Notes: a model not told the origin generated them from the letters alone. 64,000 bases of DNA from Pectobacterium carotovorum (GCF_033898505.1 NZ_JAXAFK010000001.1:1178001-1242000); one strand, 5' to 3'; counted from the first letter of the stretch, positions 21,918-35,712 are shown. Program-made: numbers and translations.

Positions 21918-22543
21918 TTACTTATTGTGACGCGCTTTCAGGCGGTTGATGATAGTCGCCAGATCTAAATCCTGATCCTGCAACAGCACCAGCAGGTGGT
22001 ACATTAAATCCGCTGCTTCATTGGTCAGCTCCTCGCGGTCATGTACCGTTGCCGCGAGTGCGGTTTCCAGTCCTTCCTCACCCACTTTCTGCGCAATGCG
22101 CTTGGTGCCGCTGGCATACAGGCGTGCGGTATACGAGCTATCCGGGTCAGCGTGCTTACGCTCGGCCAGTAGTTGCTCCAACTGATAGAGGAACGTCCAG
22201 TCGCTGGCAGCAGGCGAGAAGCAACTGCTGGTCCCCAGATGACAGGTTGGCCCGATAGGGTTGACCAGAATCAGCAGGGTATCATTATCGCAGTCTGGCG
22301 TAATCGAGACGACATTCAGGAAATGGCCGGAAGATTCGCCTTTGGTCCACAGCCGCTGCTTGGTACGCGAGAAAAACGTGACTTTGCCGCTCTTCTCCGT
22401 GGCCTGTAAGGCGTCCTGATTCATGTAGCCCAGCATCAACACTTCACCGGATACCGCGTGTTGCACGACAACCGGCAGCATGCCGTCCGTTTTTTCCCAA
22501 TCGAGTTGGTTCCGTTGTTCGTCGTTTAGAAAGAACTCTTCGC

Positions 22544-22550
<7 letters not shown>
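21918..22550 (-). CDS. hisI: Phosphoribosyl-AMP cyclohydrolase / phosphoribosyl-ATP pyrophosphatase
   Basis: A 210-residue bifunctional enzyme of histidine synthesis (steps 2 and 3). The N-terminal cyclohydrolase half carries the zinc-binding DCDNDTLLI and [12 protein letters not shown] cysteines. The C-terminal pyrophosphatase half has [11 protein letters not shown] and [14 protein letters not shown]. The frame opens with GTG at 22550, overlapping hisF by seven bases. E. coli HisI is 203 residues and begins a few residues later, so the exact start is uncertain. Last gene of the operon. Confidence 0.96.
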
Positions 22551-24045
<1,495 letters not shown>

Positions 24046-24636
24046 CTACATCTCCAGAAAGTTTTTCAGCAGCTGCGCGCCCGCAGCACCAGAACGCTCA
24101 GGGTGGAACTGCACGCCAAAGAAATTATCTTTTTCCAGCGCGGCGGTGAACGCTTCACCATAGTTGGCTTGTGCAATCGTGTTTTCGCAGACCGGCATGG
24201 CGTAGCTGTGAACGAAATAGAAATAGGCGCCGTCATCTATATCGCGGAACAAACGATGTCCGGCCTTCGGAATGACCTGATTCCAGCCCATGTGCGGCAG
24301 CGGCAAGCCGTGGTCAACCATCTTTTGCACTGGCGAATCGACAATCCCCAGCGTGGGGATACCGCCATTTTCGTCGCTGTGTGTGCCCAGTAACTGCATG
24401 CCGAGGCAAATACCGAGAACCGGTTGAGTACAGGCTTTAATCAGCGCGATCAGTTCACGCTCTTCCAGTTGATTCATCGCCGCCTGCGCGGTGCCAACGC
24501 CCGGCAGAAACAGCTTATCTGCCTGCAGGACTATCTCGGCCTCGCGACTGACTACGGGGGTATACCCCAATCGCTGAACGGCATAGGTTACCGAAGAGAG
24601 GTTGGCGCAGCCGGTATCAAGAATGACGACCTTCAT
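24046..24636 (-). CDS. hisH: Imidazole glycerol phosphate synthase, glutamine amidotransferase subunit
   Basis: A 196-residue class I glutamine amidotransferase that supplies ammonia to HisF. The nucleophile cysteine sits in [12 protein letters not shown], and the His-Glu pair in [10 protein letters not shown]. Its ATG overlaps the hisB stop as TGATG, a coupling seen in many his operons. Confidence 0.98.
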   Translation of the reverse strand: MKVVILDTGCANLSSVTYAVQRLGYTPVVSREAEIVLQADKLFLPGVGTAQAAMNQLEERELIALIKACTQPVLGICLGMQLLGTHSDENGGIPTLGIVDSPVQKMVDHGLPLPHMGWNQVIPKAGHRLFRDIDDGAYFYFVHSYAMPVCENTIAQANYGEAFTAALEKDNFFGVQFHPERSGAAGAQLLKNFLEM

Positions 24637-25703
24637 CAGAGCACTCCTTTCGAGCTCGGCAGCGTATCACCCTCGACGCGAATTGCCTGGCGCAGCGTGC
24701 GCCCGAAGACTTTAAACAGGCTTTCCACGCGGTGATGATCGTTACGCCCCTTGGTTTTCAGGTGCAGCGTACAGGCCATGGAATAAGACAGCGAGCGGAA
24801 GAAGTGCTCGACCATTTCCGTGCTCAGGTCGCCCACGCGCTGGTAGCTGAATTCCGCTTTGTATTCCAGATGCGGACGCCCGGAAATATCCAGTGCGCAG
24901 CGCGCCAGGCACTCATCCATTGGCAGGACAAAGCCAAAACGACCGATGCCACGTTTGTCACCCAGCGCTTTATTCAGCGCTTCGCCCAGCGCCAGACCGG
25001 TATCTTCTACCGTGTGGTGATCGTCAATATACAGGTCGCCTTTCACTTCAATATTCATGCGAAAGCCGCCGTGGGTGGCGATTTGATCCAGCATGTGATC
25101 GAAGAAGCCGACGCCGGTGTTAATTTTGCTGCCGCCTTCCTGATCCAGCCAAACGTTCACATCAATCGCGGTTTCACGCGTGACGCGGTTGACGTGCGCA
25201 TGACGGTCACGCTTGGTCAGTTGGTTGGTAATGGCTTGCCAGTTCAGCCCGCCGCGCTGGTAGAGCAGGCCGGTAATGCCCATGTTTTGCGCCAGTTGGA
25301 TATCGGTCTGGCGGTCGCCGATGACGTAGCTATGCGCCACATCCATCAGGCCATTATTCAAATAGCTGGTTACCAGCTCGGTTCTGGGTTTGCGACAAGT
25401 GCAGTTATCCGCCGGCAAATGTGGACAGATCAGCACTTGCTCAAAATGGATGCCTTGCGATGTCAGAATCTGCATCATCAGGTTATGCGGTGGATCGAAG
25501 GTTTCCTGCGGAAAGCTCTCGGTTCCCAGCCCATCCTGATTCGTGATCATCACCAGCGTATAACCGGCCTTTTGCAGCGCCAGCAGCGAGGGAATGACAT
25601 CTGGTTCCAGCGCCAGTTTATCCAGACGGTCAACCTGAAAATCCTCAGGCGGTTCAGCAATCAATGTTCCGTCACGGTCGATAAAGAGGTATTTCTGGCC
25701 CAC
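24636..25703 (-). CDS. hisB: Histidinol-phosphatase / imidazoleglycerol-phosphate dehydratase
   Basis: A 355-residue bifunctional enzyme, the same length as in E. coli. The N-terminal HAD phosphatase domain has the nucleophile motif FIDRDGTLI and the zinc-binding [14 protein letters not shown]. The C-terminal dehydratase domain (from about residue 170) has the metal-binding [20 protein letters not shown] motif and [14 protein letters not shown]. It lies 15 bases downstream of hisC. Confidence 0.98.
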   Translation of the reverse strand: MGQKYLFIDRDGTLIAEPPEDFQVDRLDKLALEPDVIPSLLALQKAGYTLVMITNQDGLGTESFPQETFDPPHNLMMQILTSQGIHFEQVLICPHLPADNCTCRKPRTELVTSYLNNGLMDVAHSYVIGDRQTDIQLAQNMGITGLLYQRGGLNWQAITNQLTKRDRHAHVNRVTRETAIDVNVWLDQEGGSKINTGVGFFDHMLDQIATHGGFRMNIEVKGDLYIDDHHTVEDTGLALGEALNKALGDKRGIGRFGFVLPMDECLARCALDISGRPHLEYKAEFSYQRVGDLSTEMVEHFFRSLSYSMACTLHLKTKGRNDHHRVESLFKVFGRTLRQAIRVEGDTLPSSKGVL

Positions 25704-25718
25704 GTGAGCTCCTTAAAA

Positions 25719-28122
<2,404 letters not shown>

Positions 28123-28123
<1 letters not shown>

Positions 28124-29022
28124 CACTCCATCATTTTTTCAATAGGCAGAACCAGAATGGAGCTGGCTCCCAACGATTTCAGCTTCTCCATCGTTTCCCA
28201 GAACAGCGTTTCGCTGCTGACCATGTGCATGGCGACGCGACTTTGGTCACCCGCCAGCGGCAGAATGGTCGGACGCTCAGCGCCGGGCAGCAGGGAAATG
28301 ACTTCTTCCAGACGTTCGCTAGGCGCGTGCAGCATGATGTATTTTGATTCGCGCGCCTGAATCACGCCTTGCATACGGGTCAGCAGTTTATCGATCAGCT
28401 GTTGTTTTTCTGCGGGCATTTCGCCATCGCGTTGAATCAGGCAGGCTTTGGAGCGGTAAATCACTTCCACTTCGCGCAGGCCGTTGGCTTCCAGTGTGGC
28501 ACCAGTTGATACCAGATCGCAGATGGCATCGGCCAGACCGGCACGTGGCGCAACTTCGACGGAACCGTTAAGCAGACAGGATTTGAAGCTGACAGATTGT
28601 CTGTCGAGATACTGTTTGAGCAGGTGAGGATAAGAGGTGGCGATACGTTTATTTTGCAGACATTCAGGACCGGTATAGGCTTCGTCCAGCGGCATCGCCA
28701 GCGACAGGCGGCAGCCACCAAAGTCCAGACGGCGCAGCGTGAAGTAACGCGGATCTTCGCCCTGAGCGCGGCGGTTTAACAGCTCTTCTTCCAGCACGTT
28801 TTCGCCGATGATGCCCAGATCAACTACGCCATCCATCACCAGACCGGGGATATCGTCATCGCGTACGCGCAGGATATCAATCGGCATATTTTCTGCGAAC
28901 GCAATCAGACGCTGTTGCTGTAAGTTGATTTTGATCCCGCAGCGTGCCAGCAGTTCGCGAGAATCGTCGCTCAGGCGGCCTGACTTCTGCATTGCTATCC
29001 GTAAACGTGTTTTATCCAGCAT
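28123..29022 (-). CDS. hisG: ATP phosphoribosyltransferase
   Basis: A 299-residue enzyme catalysing the first, feedback-inhibited step of histidine synthesis (ATP plus PRPP). It is the long form, with a C-terminal regulatory ACT-like domain (from about residue 225) that binds histidine. The N-terminus [15 protein letters not shown] and the PRPP-binding region [14 protein letters not shown] are clear. First structural gene of the operon, downstream of the attenuator. Confidence 0.98.
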
Positions 29023-29080
29023 GGAAACCTCATTAACCTGTCAAATTTAAATTTTTGGAAATAGAGTGAGCATAAAAAAA

Positions 29081-29105
29081 CCCTCGGAAGATGATCTTCC
29101 GAGGG
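29081..29105 (-). terminator. his operon attenuator (terminator hairpin)
   Basis: A perfect 12-bp inverted repeat (CCCTCGGAAGAT and its complement, one base apart), followed on the minus strand by seven T residues, between hisL and hisG. Its GGAAGA/TCTTCC core is shared with the upstream hairpin at 29127-29150, which allows alternative pairings. Confidence 0.93.
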
Positions 29106-29126
29106 CTCTCTTTGTGTTCTGCGCCA

Positions 29127-29150
29127 CTGGAAGATCTGAACGTCTTCCAG
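29127..29150 (-). promoter_or_regulatory. his leader pause/antiterminator hairpin
   Basis: CTGGAAGA / TCTTCCAG with an 8-nt loop, between the hisL stop and the attenuator. It shares its core with the terminator arms, as expected for a competing structure whose folding depends on the ribosome's position on the histidine codons. Confidence 0.8.
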
Positions 29151-29168
29151 CACCAATTGCCCGAAAGA

Positions 29169-29216
29169 CTAATCAGGATGATGGTGATGATGGTGGTTAA
29201 ACAGAACGCGTGTCAT
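29169..29216 (-). CDS. hisL: his operon leader peptide
   Basis: A 15-codon ORF encoding MTRVLFNHHHHHHPD, with six consecutive histidine codons; the E. coli peptide has seven. When charged tRNA-His is scarce, ribosomes stall on these codons and the downstream attenuator does not form, so the his genes are transcribed. Too short for usual gene finders, but certain from the sequence, position and hairpins. Confidence 0.96.
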   Translation of the reverse strand: MTRVLFNHHHHHHPD

Positions 29217-29273
29217 AAGTTGTCTCTTTGTTGTGTCAACGATTGTTAAATCAATAGCTACTGCTTACTGGAT

Positions 29274-29303
29274 AACCTAAACCATGTATGGGCCGTTGTG
29301 CAA
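29274..29303 (-). promoter_or_regulatory. Probable his operon promoter
   Basis: On the minus strand, TTGCAC is followed after 18 bases by TAGGTT, about 58 bases upstream of the hisL start. As I recall it, the enterobacterial his promoter has a TAGGTT -10. Position and spacing fit. Confidence 0.6.
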
Positions 29304-29770
29304 CTCTTTTTTAGCACTGATTGGGGATACGCATTGTTGTGGGGGCAGGTGAGTGGAAAGAGCAGGGGTGAGGAAAGCACATGAGTATCAAAATCTAATA
29401 GATAATAATGGATATAAACTATATTTAAGTTAACGATAAGGATAATAAATGATAATTCTATGAATGCATAATTTTGTTTTTTTATTAAATGCTAATTTAA
29501 TTCCCCTTGGGTAAGTTGTAAGATATTTCATGAGAATTGGTTTTATACACATCACTAATTTAATGATTCTTGTGAGAACGAGAGAAATTAGTGATGCGGC
29601 ATAATGGTCACTGTCTAAAATGTGTTTTTAATTATTACCGGAATGATATAGCTATCAAACTAATAGTGTGATTGATTTTTTATAACGTTAAGGTCGTAGT
29701 GTGGAGAGGTATTTCCCACTACTAATAAAAAGTAGAAGTTACTTTATGTGATTAATATAAGGATATAGAA
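29304..29770. other. AT-rich stretch between his promoter and the orphan secreted-protein gene
   Basis: About 470 bases, very AT-rich from 29380 on, with no gene. The base composition differs sharply from the his genes and resembles that of the next gene, which suggests acquired DNA. AAGGATA before the next ATG is a ribosome-binding site. A promoter for that gene must lie here but is not clear. Confidence 0.45.
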
Positions 29771-30199
29771 ATGAAATACGGTGTACGATCTTGGTTAATG
29801 ATAGGAGCACTGGCGCTCTATGGTTCTTTCTCCATTGCTGATGTTATCGCTGAAACAACAAGGCCAGCGGTAATTAAATATTCTGTTTATGGTGGCGAAG
29901 AACTGGTAAGAGTCGCACAGGATTGGAATGCAACATTCCCATCTTCAGTAGCTAAAGGTGCCACGCAAACAGGCTCTTTTCCGATGTACAATACCTATAG
30001 TCAATATTCGACAAATGTTACATATCAAAACAAAGCTGGAGAGAAATGTAAGTTTACCGCGGGATATGTGTTAAATAATACTGGCCCGGTGTTTAGTTCT
30101 TCAGCAGAGAAACTAACGTCAGGTGCATATTGCTCAATTAGCATTTATCCTCGATATAGCAAACCATACGAATTCACTATGGACATATCAATGTTTTAA
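29771..30199 (+). CDS. Small secreted protein of unknown family
   Basis: A 142-residue protein that I do not recognise. Residues 1-28 look like a Sec signal peptide: two basic residues (MKYGVR), a hydrophobic core (LMIGALALYGSF) and possible cleavage after Ala23 or Ala27. The mature part is about 115 residues, rich in Tyr, Ser, Thr and Asn, with just two cysteines (Cys93, Cys121) that could form a disulfide after export. The Shine-Dalgarno AAGGATA lies at a good distance, and an intrinsic terminator follows, so it is a complete single-gene unit. The AT-rich composition suggests horizontal acquisition. It could be a host-interaction or competitor-directed factor, but nothing in the sequence proves that. 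Confidence 0.75.
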   Translation: MKYGVRSWLMIGALALYGSFSIADVIAETTRPAVIKYSVYGGEELVRVAQDWNATFPSSVAKGATQTGSFPMYNTYSQYSTNVTYQNKAGEKCKFTAGYVLNNTGPVFSSSAEKLTSGAYCSISIYPRYSKPYEFTMDISMF

Positions 30200-30221
30200 T
30201 AACTAATCGTTCATTCTATTC

Positions 30222-30256
30222 ACGTTGGGGATGCTAATGCACGCCCCAACGTTTTC
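30222..30256 (+). terminator. Terminator of the orphan secreted-protein gene
   Basis: ACGTTGGGG / CCCCAACGT with a 13-nt loop, followed by TTTT, 22 bases after the stop codon. Confidence 0.85.
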
Positions 30257-30438
30257 TCTGATTCACCGCTGCATGCTACCCCACCAATTTGTTATCTCTT
30301 GTCCCATCAAATATTATCGCTCTCCTGCTAAATGTGATGAACAGCTATAATGACGGTTTAGCATCATAGGGTGAACATCGTTTATCTTATTAGCACCACG
30401 ATAGCCGAAGTAAGATGATTCCTCATGAGGGGATGGCA

Positions 30439-31272
30439 ATGAAAAAAGTATCGATTGTTGGATTGGGCTGGCTAGGTATGCCGCTGGCTCTGACGTTGAA
30501 TGGACACGGCTACCACGTGACGGGAACAAAAACCACTCTGGATGGCGTGGAAGCGGCGCGTATGAGTGGGATTGAGTGCTATCAACTGGCTCTAACGCCG
30601 GAACTGGAATGCGACGCTGACGAGCTTAGCGCGTTACTACAGGTTGATGTCTTGGTCGTGACGTTGCCCGCCAGCCGAACGGCGGAGGGGGGAGAAGGGT
30701 ATGCCCAGGCGGTACAGCAGTTGGTGAATATGGCGCGCGTGTTTCATGTTCCGCGCATTATTTTCACCAGTTCAACCTCGGTCTATGGTGATGGCAGCGG
30801 CACGGTAAGAGAAAACTCGCCGCTACAGCCGACGACGGTCGCTGGGAAGACGCTGGTGTCCCTCGAACAGTGGCTACAGCATCTGCCTGATACCTCCGTC
30901 GATATCCTGCGTTTGGCGGGACTGGTCGGCGGCGATCGCCATCCCGGACGTTTTCTTGCCGGTAAAACCCATTTGCCGCGTGGCAATCATGGTGTGAATC
31001 TGGTGCATCAGGAAGATGTGCTGGCGGCTATTCTGCTGCTGCTTAAGCTACCGAACGGTGGACATATCTATAACCTGTGCGCGCCAGAACACCCGGCCAG
31101 ACAGGATTTTTACCCCGAACAGGCGCGCAGATTGCGCGTGTCTCCACCGCAGTTTGCCCCCGTAACCGAGAGCGATCAGGGTCGGATTGTTGATGGGCTG
31201 CGTATCTGCCATGAACTTGGGTTTGACTATCAGTACCCTAATCCTTCAACAATGCCGTTGAACGAAGGTTAG
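30439..31272 (+). CDS. yeeZ: SDR-family NAD(P)-binding protein YeeZ
   Basis: A 277-residue Rossmann-fold protein of the extended SDR/epimerase group, close to E. coli YeeZ (function not firmly known). The dinucleotide-binding VSIVGLGWLGMPLA motif is at the N-terminus. The IFTSSTSVYG stretch near residue 105 resembles the epimerase active-site strand. The frame opens eight codons earlier; ATG 30439 has GAGGGGAT before it and matches the E. coli start. In E. coli yeeZ lies just upstream of the his operon, so this adjacency is conserved. Confidence 0.9.
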   Translation: MKKVSIVGLGWLGMPLALTLNGHGYHVTGTKTTLDGVEAARMSGIECYQLALTPELECDADELSALLQVDVLVVTLPASRTAEGGEGYAQAVQQLVNMARVFHVPRIIFTSSTSVYGDGSGTVRENSPLQPTTVAGKTLVSLEQWLQHLPDTSVDILRLAGLVGGDRHPGRFLAGKTHLPRGNHGVNLVHQEDVLAAILLLLKLPNGGHIYNLCAPEHPARQDFYPEQARRLRVSPPQFAPVTESDQGRIVDGLRICHELGFDYQYPNPSTMPLNEG

Positions 31273-31342
31273 CGGAACTGACCGCAACGTGCATCAGGGC
31301 TTTGATATCACGGTTTTTTATACTACGAACAGAGTGCTTGAT

Positions 31343-31374
31343 ACGCCCGGATACGCATGAGGCTATCCGGGCGT
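31343..31374. terminator. Hairpin between yeeZ and the first chemoreceptor gene
   Basis: ACGCCCGGATA / TATCCGGGCGT, an 11-bp perfect stem with a 10-nt loop, between convergent genes. There is no T-run on either side, so it may be a REP-like element or mRNA-stabilising stem instead of a true intrinsic terminator. Confidence 0.5.
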
Positions 31375-31380
31375 GAGGGG

Positions 31381-33333
31381 TTAAAACGACGTCCAGTCAC
31401 TTTCTGACGAGGCGGTTTTTTTGTCCGCCGTTGACACTCGTTTTGGCAACGCATGCCGTGGCGTAGAGGATGACGCTCGTGAAGCGGCGCGGTTGTCAGA
31501 TTGGGACACGCGGAAGTGTTCGAGTAACTTCTCTAACAGCACGGCCTGCTCTTCCAGCGAGTTGGCGGAAATGGAGGATTCCATCACCAGCGAGGCGTTT
31601 TGCTGCGTCGTGGTGTCCAGCTCGCTGATGGCCTGTGCGATTTGCCCAATTCCCCGGCTCTGTTCTTCGGAGGCGGATGAGATTTCCCCCATGATGTCGT
31701 TCACACGAGATACGGAAGCAACGATTTGCTCCATGGTTTCTCCGGCAACCGCAACCAGATGGCTACCCGCACTGGTGCGTTCGACCGATTCTGAGATCAG
31801 GGCTTCGATGTCTTTGGCGGCCTGAGAGCTGCGCTGCGACAAACTGCGGACCTCGCCTGCCACAACGGCAAAACCGCGGCCTTGTTCGCCGGCGCGTGCG
31901 GCTTCTACCGCGGCGTTCAGCGCCAAAATGTTGGTCTGGAAGGCAATGCTGTTGATGACGGTGGTGATATCGGCGATTTTCCTGGAGCTGGCCGCGATAT
32001 TGTCCATGGTCGTCACAACCTGTTTCACAACCTCGCCGCCTTTAAGGGCATTTTTGGAGGCATCGGCGGCGATCTGGCTGGCATGCTTGGCGTTATCGGC
32101 GTTGTTTTTCACCGTCGACGTCAGTTCTTCCATGCTGGCTGCGGTTTCCACGACGGCGGCCGACTGCTGCTCGGTACGTGATGAAAGATCGCTATTGCCT
32201 GTGGCGATTTTACTTGCTGATTGGCTGACACTGCCGACGCTGTCCCGCACTTCGGAGATAACGTGGCGCAGTTGCTCATTCATCGTGCCCATCGCGAGGG
32301 TAAGCCGACCAAGTTCATCGTGGCGATCGGTATGAATCGAGGTGGTCAGATCGCCACTGGCAATACGTTCTGCCAGCGACAGGTTATGAATGATAGGTCT
32401 GGTGATTATTCGGGTGATGTAGATCGAAATAATGATACCGATGATGACGGCGATAAGGCCGATAATCATGGTAACGGTGGCAGAATGATAGGCCAGTTCA
32501 TCGTTTTTCGCTTTGATAATAGCCGTCAGCGCGTTGATATCTGCGCTGCTTTTCGTACCGGCTCTCATGACCAGATATTCTGCTTTTTTCACGTCATCGA
32601 ACGCGGTGTAATAGTCTGCATTAAGCTGTTGGTACTGCTTAATGTTATTTCGTAATGCATCGGCCTGGCTTTTCAGGTCGGCAGGTAAAATTGGCAATGC
32701 CTGATAGGCTGATTCCGTTTCTGCATAACGGCTATTCAGTGCCGTTAATGTCTTCTCATCTTTTGTTATTTGTAGTTCATAACTCAGCTTTTGTACTTCA
32801 CTTAACAAGAAAGCCAACTTGCTAAGAGCGTAATAAGCATCGTTATCGGGGAATGAACTGGTGCTATGAATGGCCTGTGTCACGGGCTCTAGCGTGGCTT
32901 GTGCATGCAGTTGAGTGACTTTTTCCTGAATCCCAACGGCCTTCTGCGTCGCAACGGACATGGCGGATACTGAGGTCTGAAAACTCTCTAAATTTTCTTT
33001 TAAGCTGTTAATGTGGCCTAACTCGTCGGCGCTCCAGGCCAGCGTTTTTGCACTGTCTGTTAAATCGGTCGCGCTTTTAACAAATTTTGCCAGAATATCT
33101 TTTGTTTTCTCATCGGGCGCGTAGAAATATTTAACGCGATTTATTTTTGCCTGAAATACCTCAATGTTTACGCTGTAAATAAGATTGGTTTTTTCATAGA
33201 TGTCTTTAATGTCTTTAAATCTTTTTGTACTAAGCGATGAGGCAATAATCACGAGTAATAAAATAATGCCAAATCCCGCATACAGCTTATGAGCAATTTT
33301 GGTGTTACGAATTCGACTGGCAAGATGCTGCAT
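31381..33333 (-). CDS. Methyl-accepting chemotaxis protein with HBM-type sensor domain (1)
   Basis: A 650-residue inner-membrane chemoreceptor. TM1 is at about residues 14-33. The periplasmic region is about 250 residues and helical, the size of the HBM (helical bimodular) sensor found in McpS-type receptors for TCA-cycle acids. TM2 (about 285-305) leads to a HAMP domain and the signalling hairpin, with the highly conserved tip [20 protein letters not shown]. The C-terminus DWTSF resembles the NWETF tether for the CheR/CheB methylation enzymes. A GGAGAG ribosome-binding site precedes the ATG. A FliA-like promoter lies upstream. The domain call rests on length and helical pattern; ligand unknown. 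Confidence 0.88.
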   Translation of the reverse strand: MQHLASRIRNTKIAHKLYAGFGIILLLVIIASSLSTKRFKDIKDIYEKTNLIYSVNIEVFQAKINRVKYFYAPDEKTKDILAKFVKSATDLTDSAKTLAWSADELGHINSLKENLESFQTSVSAMSVATQKAVGIQEKVTQLHAQATLEPVTQAIHSTSSFPDNDAYYALSKLAFLLSEVQKLSYELQITKDEKTLTALNSRYAETESAYQALPILPADLKSQADALRNNIKQYQQLNADYYTAFDDVKKAEYLVMRAGTKSSADINALTAIIKAKNDELAYHSATVTMIIGLIAVIIGIIISIYITRIITRPIIHNLSLAERIASGDLTTSIHTDRHDELGRLTLAMGTMNEQLRHVISEVRDSVGSVSQSASKIATGNSDLSSRTEQQSAAVVETAASMEELTSTVKNNADNAKHASQIAADASKNALKGGEVVKQVVTTMDNIAASSRKIADITTVINSIAFQTNILALNAAVEAARAGEQGRGFAVVAGEVRSLSQRSSQAAKDIEALISESVERTSAGSHLVAVAGETMEQIVASVSRVNDIMGEISSASEEQSRGIGQIAQAISELDTTTQQNASLVMESSISANSLEEQAVLLEKLLEHFRVSQSDNRAASRASSSTPRHALPKRVSTADKKTASSESDWTSF

Positions 33334-33472
33334 TATAACTCTCCATGTATGTCGCTTTTTAGTAAAAAAAATGACTACGTTTTATTGCTAACCACTCTTT
33401 CACTGCTGACTGCTATTTCACTGTTGATTGCTATTTAACTGCAAACGACAATTTCATGTCTCACTACATGAG

Positions 33473-33499
33473 TTATCGGGCTGTGTTATCGCGATGTTA
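33473..33499 (-). promoter_or_regulatory. FliA (sigma-28)-like promoter of chemoreceptor 1
   Basis: Minus strand TAAC-N15-CCCGATAA, compared with the consensus TAAA-N15-GCCGATAA: one mismatch in each element and exact spacing. It lies 140 bases upstream of the start codon. The rest of 33334-33652 shows no gene. Confidence 0.6.
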
Positions 33500-33652
33500 G
33501 TGTCAAAGTAGGGGATAATAACATTCTGTGATGGGTATCAAGGCGGGCTGTGCAAATGCATAGTGTTTTATGTAAATAATGACAAAATAACGTAGCTAAC
33601 TGATTATTCGATGATTTATTTATTTTTGAAATAATATTGTTCTATTGAATTC

Positions 33653-33675
33653 AGCCCTGACGGAATATCAGGGCT
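33653..33675 (-). terminator. Hairpin after chemoreceptor 2
   Basis: AGCCCTGA / TCAGGGCT with a 7-nt loop, 14 bases beyond the stop of the second chemoreceptor. The T-run is poor, so it is a weak terminator at best. Confidence 0.5.
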
Positions 33676-33688
33676 GAGAGGTGGAGCA

Positions 33689-35623
33689 TTAGAACGTTGT
33701 CCAACTGGAGTCCTGCGATTGTTTTGATGCAGGCAACAGGCGTTTCTGCTGTGGCGGCAAACCAGGGATATTCGCTTTTGGTTTACGCCCCTCGTGATCG
33801 GACAGGCGGAAGTTCGCTACCATGCTTTCCAGGATGGCAGACTGTTCTTCCAGCGAGTTAGCGGAGATCGAGGATTCCATCACCAGCGCCGCATTCTGCT
33901 GCGTCGTGGTGTCCAGTTCGCTGATGGCGCGGGAGATTTGCTCAATGCCGCGGCTTTGCTCATCGGAAGCCGAAGCGATTTCCCCCATGATGTCGTTAAC
34001 CCGCGAGACGGACGAGACAATCTGATCCATCGCGGTACCCGCATTGGCAACCAGCTGCGTGCCCACATTGATGCGCGACACCGATTCTGATATCAGGCTG
34101 GCGATCTCTTTCGCGGCTTGCGATGTGCGTTGAGAAAGCGTCCGTACCTCGCTGGCAACCACGGCGAACCCACGACCTTGTTCACCGGCTCTTGCGGCTT
34201 CTACGGCGGCGTTAAGCGCCAGAATATTGGTCTGGAAAGCAATGCTGTTGATAACGGCGGTAATATCGGCAATCTTGCGTGAACTGTCTGAAATGCCTGA
34301 CATGGTATCCACCACATCTCGTACCACTTCGCCGCCTTTGTGCGCATTTTGTGATGCTTCAGTGCTAATTTGACTCGCCTGTTTGGCGTTCTCGGCGTTG
34401 TTTTTTACGGTCGACGTCAGTTCTTCCATGCTGGCGGCGGTTTCCACGACGGCGGCAGACTGTTGCTCGGTGCGCGAGGAGAGGTCGCTATTACCGGCGG
34501 CAATCTTGGCCGCAGAGGCGGACACGCTGTCCACGCTGTCACGCACATCGCTGATCATATGGCGCAGCTTTTCATTCATCCGCCCCATGGCGGCCGTTAA
34601 CTGGCCCAGCTCATCATTGCGGTCAGCCACGATCGTTGAGGTCAGATCGCCTGCGGCGATTTTTTCCGCCAGAGAAAGATTATGAATTACGGGGCGGGTG
34701 ATTTGGCGGGTAATCAGCAGCGAGATAATAATGCCGATCACCACGGCGACGAGGCCAATGATCATTGTGATGGTCGCGGAGCCGTATGCCAGCGCGTCAT
34801 TCTTCTCTTTGACGATAGTGATAATCGCTTTAATGGAGGCGCTGCTTTTATCCCCGCCGACCTTCACGCCGTCTTCTGCTTTTCTCAGGTCGTTGACGCT
34901 CTGAAAGTAATCACTATTGAGCTTTTTATAGCGGGTGACATAGCTTCGCAAGTCCTCTACGGCAACCTTCTGCTCAGGCGTCAGCGCCGCAACGGCAGCC
35001 TGATAGCTGCTGTCAACGCGGCTAAAAGCCTCATCGAGCTTCTTCGCGGCATCAGCATTTTGCTTAAGCTGCAACTCATAGGAGAGCGGCTTCAGTTCTG
35101 AAACCTGTGTTGCCAAATCCTCAGTCAGAGACTGTGTGGCGCTATCAGCAGGTTGTTGGCGCAGTGTGGTGTAAAAATCTGCGGTAATGTTTTGCCCGTT
35201 GGCGGCGCTGATTTTGTCGCGGTTCTCTACCACGCGCTGCGTGGCTTTTCCCATCTCGGTGATAGCGTTCTGGAATTCGGTCAGGTGCTGGTCAAGGTCA
35301 TTGACGAGAGTAGCCCCTTCTGGACTCCATGAGAGTGTTTTTGCTTCGGCGGTTAATTCTGATGCGTGTTTAACGAAACCCGCCATGGTTTCACGCGATT
35401 TTTCATCATAAGAATAAAAATACTTCAGGCGGTTTATTTTGGCCTGAAAAACTTCGATGTTGATGTTGTAAATAAGATTGGTTTTCTCATAAATATCACG
35501 AATTTCTCTGAAACGCCCTGCGCTGAGTAGCGATGCGATGATGACCAGTAGCAGGATGACCCCGAACCCAAGATAAAGCTTTTGGGATATTTTAAGATTT
35601 CTGATTTTTTTGGCTAAGAACAT
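33689..35623 (-). CDS. Methyl-accepting chemotaxis protein with HBM-type sensor domain (2)
   Basis: A 644-residue paralogue of the preceding receptor with the same architecture: TM1, a periplasmic region of about 250 residues, TM2, HAMP, signalling hairpin, and the C-terminal SWTTF tether. The stretch after TM1 ([20 protein letters not shown]) is nearly identical between the two, while the rest of the sensor has diverged, so ligand range may differ. The frame opens 19 codons earlier; ATG 35623 is preferred because GGAGAGA precedes it and the N-terminus then matches the paralogue. A FliA-like promoter lies 63 bases upstream. Confidence 0.88.
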   Translation of the reverse strand: MFLAKKIRNLKISQKLYLGFGVILLLVIIASLLSAGRFREIRDIYEKTNLIYNINIEVFQAKINRLKYFYSYDEKSRETMAGFVKHASELTAEAKTLSWSPEGATLVNDLDQHLTEFQNAITEMGKATQRVVENRDKISAANGQNITADFYTTLRQQPADSATQSLTEDLATQVSELKPLSYELQLKQNADAAKKLDEAFSRVDSSYQAAVAALTPEQKVAVEDLRSYVTRYKKLNSDYFQSVNDLRKAEDGVKVGGDKSSASIKAIITIVKEKNDALAYGSATITMIIGLVAVVIGIIISLLITRQITRPVIHNLSLAEKIAAGDLTSTIVADRNDELGQLTAAMGRMNEKLRHMISDVRDSVDSVSASAAKIAAGNSDLSSRTEQQSAAVVETAASMEELTSTVKNNAENAKQASQISTEASQNAHKGGEVVRDVVDTMSGISDSSRKIADITAVINSIAFQTNILALNAAVEAARAGEQGRGFAVVASEVRTLSQRTSQAAKEIASLISESVSRINVGTQLVANAGTAMDQIVSSVSRVNDIMGEIASASDEQSRGIEQISRAISELDTTTQQNAALVMESSISANSLEEQSAILESMVANFRLSDHEGRKPKANIPGLPPQQKRLLPASKQSQDSSWTTF

Positions 35624-35685
35624 GACGTCTCTCCGGGGTAAATTACTGGTGTCGGTAAGTATTAATAAGGTATGACCCATAGTGC

Positions 35686-35712
35686 TTATCGGATTTATGG
35701 TGGCTTTTTTTA
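35686..35712 (-). promoter_or_regulatory. FliA (sigma-28)-like promoter of chemoreceptor 2
   Basis: Minus strand TAAA-N15-TCCGATAA: a perfect -35, exact 15-base spacing, and one mismatch in the -10 (consensus GCCGATAA). It lies 63 bases before the chosen start codon. It places this receptor in the flagellar/chemotaxis regulon. Confidence 0.78.

Noticed and set aside
29169..29216. Six-histidine run as a cloning tag
   Set aside because: It lies in the natural hisL leader peptide with matching attenuator, so it is genomic.
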